In this document: positions 30,544 through 31,273 of the stretch, in pieces | How the letters are laid out: each line of letters opens with the position of its first letter | Position numbering within the stretch: position 1 is the first letter of the stretch | Assembly (NCBI GenBank): GCA_026770575.1 | Contig: MU657224.1 | Span: 18,935-50,207, forward strand | Direction of reading: 5' to 3' | Origin: Pelagophyceae sp. CCMP2097 | Lineage: Eukaryota; Sar; Pelagophyceae | DNA length: 31,273 nt | Notes under the pieces: model-generated | The model's database searches: none | What the model saw: only the letters and a program-made list of their open reading frames with translations | Told to the model about the DNA's origin: nothing | Translations under genes and position numbers: made by a program

Positions 30544-31073
30544 GCCACGCAGGCGCGCCGGCAGCAGCGCCGAATCGGAAATCCCGTCACGGCGTCAGGT
30601 GAAAGTGCGTTGCAAGGCGTATATCAAAGCCTCAAAAAGGCCGAGACGCGGCGCACCAACGCCGCGCACGCCTCGGCGCTCGGCGCCCTCGAGCGGGCCT
30701 TTCATGCCGAGATGGTCCAAACTGGCGTCTTGCATCAGTGAAGCCATAGACGGGGCGACTCCCGCCAGGCTTCCCAACGTGCAACTGGACGTGTGCATCA
30801 CCTCTGAGCTCGAGAGCCCGAGCTCGGCCGTGTGCTTTTTCGGCATGATTCCGTCACAGGCCCTGCTCGCGAGCGACCGAGTGGGACGACGAGAAGGCGC
30901 GCATGCTCGCGGCTGCGCCGCCGCTCGACGGCGTGGTCAAGCTCTACGTGGGCGGCGCGCGCTTCGAGGCTTCGCCCGCCGTTCTCACAAAGGTCGAGGA
31001 CTCGATGCTTGGGCGCATGTTTTGCCGCTGCGACGAAAGGGCCCCGCAGGGGCCGGCGCCTATTACTATCTAA
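30542..31073 (+). CDS. Short protein ending in a partial T1/BTB (KCTD-type) domain
   Basis: Exons 30542-30598, 30640-30726 and 30882-31073 join in phase to a 111-aa protein. The informative part is VVKLYVGGARFEASPAVLTK followed by EDSMLGRMF, the first strand, helix and turn of a potassium-channel-tetramerisation/BTB domain. The domain normally continues with an F-x-DRDG-type segment; here the frame stops after about 40 residues with no GT donor before the stop. It is therefore a truncated relic, a very short form, or a gene with an unusual junction. The first two exons are compositionally plausible but not recognisable. The start is inferred and overlaps that of the divergent EF-hand gene. 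Confidence 0.5.
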
Positions 31074-31273
31074 GGATATTTCCACTTTTACCTTTCAATT
31101 TAATGTTCTGAAAACGTTCCCGACTTTTTTTTTTAAAAGTGCGATTTTGGCTGTGGCATCTCCTTGGATTGAAGTTCGCGGCGCGTTCGCTCGTGGCTGC
31201 GTAGGTTGAGTGGACAGATTCCATTTTTTTTTTTTTTTTCGCCGATTTTTTTTCAGCGATAGTTTTACATTGA
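31074..31273. other. T-rich end of the window
   Basis: Contains T-runs at about 31128-31136, 31226-31240 and 31248-31255, the last followed by CAG, which could be an intron acceptor for an exon outside the window. Otherwise nothing is seen. Confidence 0.4.

Noticed and set aside
29915..31111. A 398-aa plus-strand open frame
   Set aside because: Most of it is the shadow of the EF-hand gene, and it reads the T1/BTB exon in the wrong frame. Only its segment 30542-30598 is used.

Overview
This is a GC-rich eukaryotic nuclear window. Genes are interrupted by short GT...AG introns, many of them 42-61 nt and mostly ending in TAG. The gene set is a myosin, a kinesin, a phytol/farnesol-kinase-type enzyme with a putative plastid presequence, a CMS1-family ribosome-biogenesis protein, a prolyl oligopeptidase, a PGP-repeat axonemal-type protein, Notch-like LNR and GCC2/GCC3-type membrane proteins, an EF-hand protein and a T1/BTB fragment. 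Taken together this suggests a photosynthetic, flagellate-derived stramenopile alga, most like a pelagophyte. That assignment is inference; there is no rRNA or organelle marker in the window.

Layout. 1-534 is non-coding leader. 535-5483 (+) is a myosin: SH3-like N-terminus, motor, IQ neck, short coil and C-terminal PH-like domain. 5999-9105 (+) is an N-terminal-motor kinesin. 9426-10496 (+) is an intronless phytol-kinase-like protein. 10497-11932 is gene-poor. 13068-11933 (-) is a CMS1/CMSS1 homologue. 13069-15941 is a repeat-rich, gene-poor block with two 108-109 bp hairpin repeats and a tandem repeat around a GGCGGAGTCCGCC palindrome. 19474-15942 (-) is a prolyl oligopeptidase whose exons close exactly to 743 aa but which carries a 976-nt intron full of GGGCCC-type minisatellite. 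20030-21533 (+) is a PGP-repeat (SHIPPO/STPG-like) protein. 21557-22285 is a compact unit bounded by 26-bp inverted repeats and containing a SHOCT-like ORF. 26161-22534 (-) is a secreted/type I membrane protein with one LNR and four copies of a cysteine-bearing repeat. About 26505-29036 (+) is a polytopic membrane protein. 30543-29418 (-) is a predicted N-myristoylated EF-hand protein, and 30542-31073 (+) a very short T1/BTB protein whose start codon overlaps that of its divergent neighbour.

These are independent housekeeping, cytoskeletal and surface genes, not one pathway. The most interesting material is in the introns: an intron flanked by a perfect 13-bp direct repeat that places AG|GT at both splice sites (a recent intron-gain signature), a second intron bounded by 14-bp repeats, a GC-AG intron, a minisatellite unit shared by introns of two neighbouring divergent genes, and two introns that are multiples of three without stops. 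Exon models come from reading conserved protein families across frames. Where a junction could not be fixed by eye, the entry says so.
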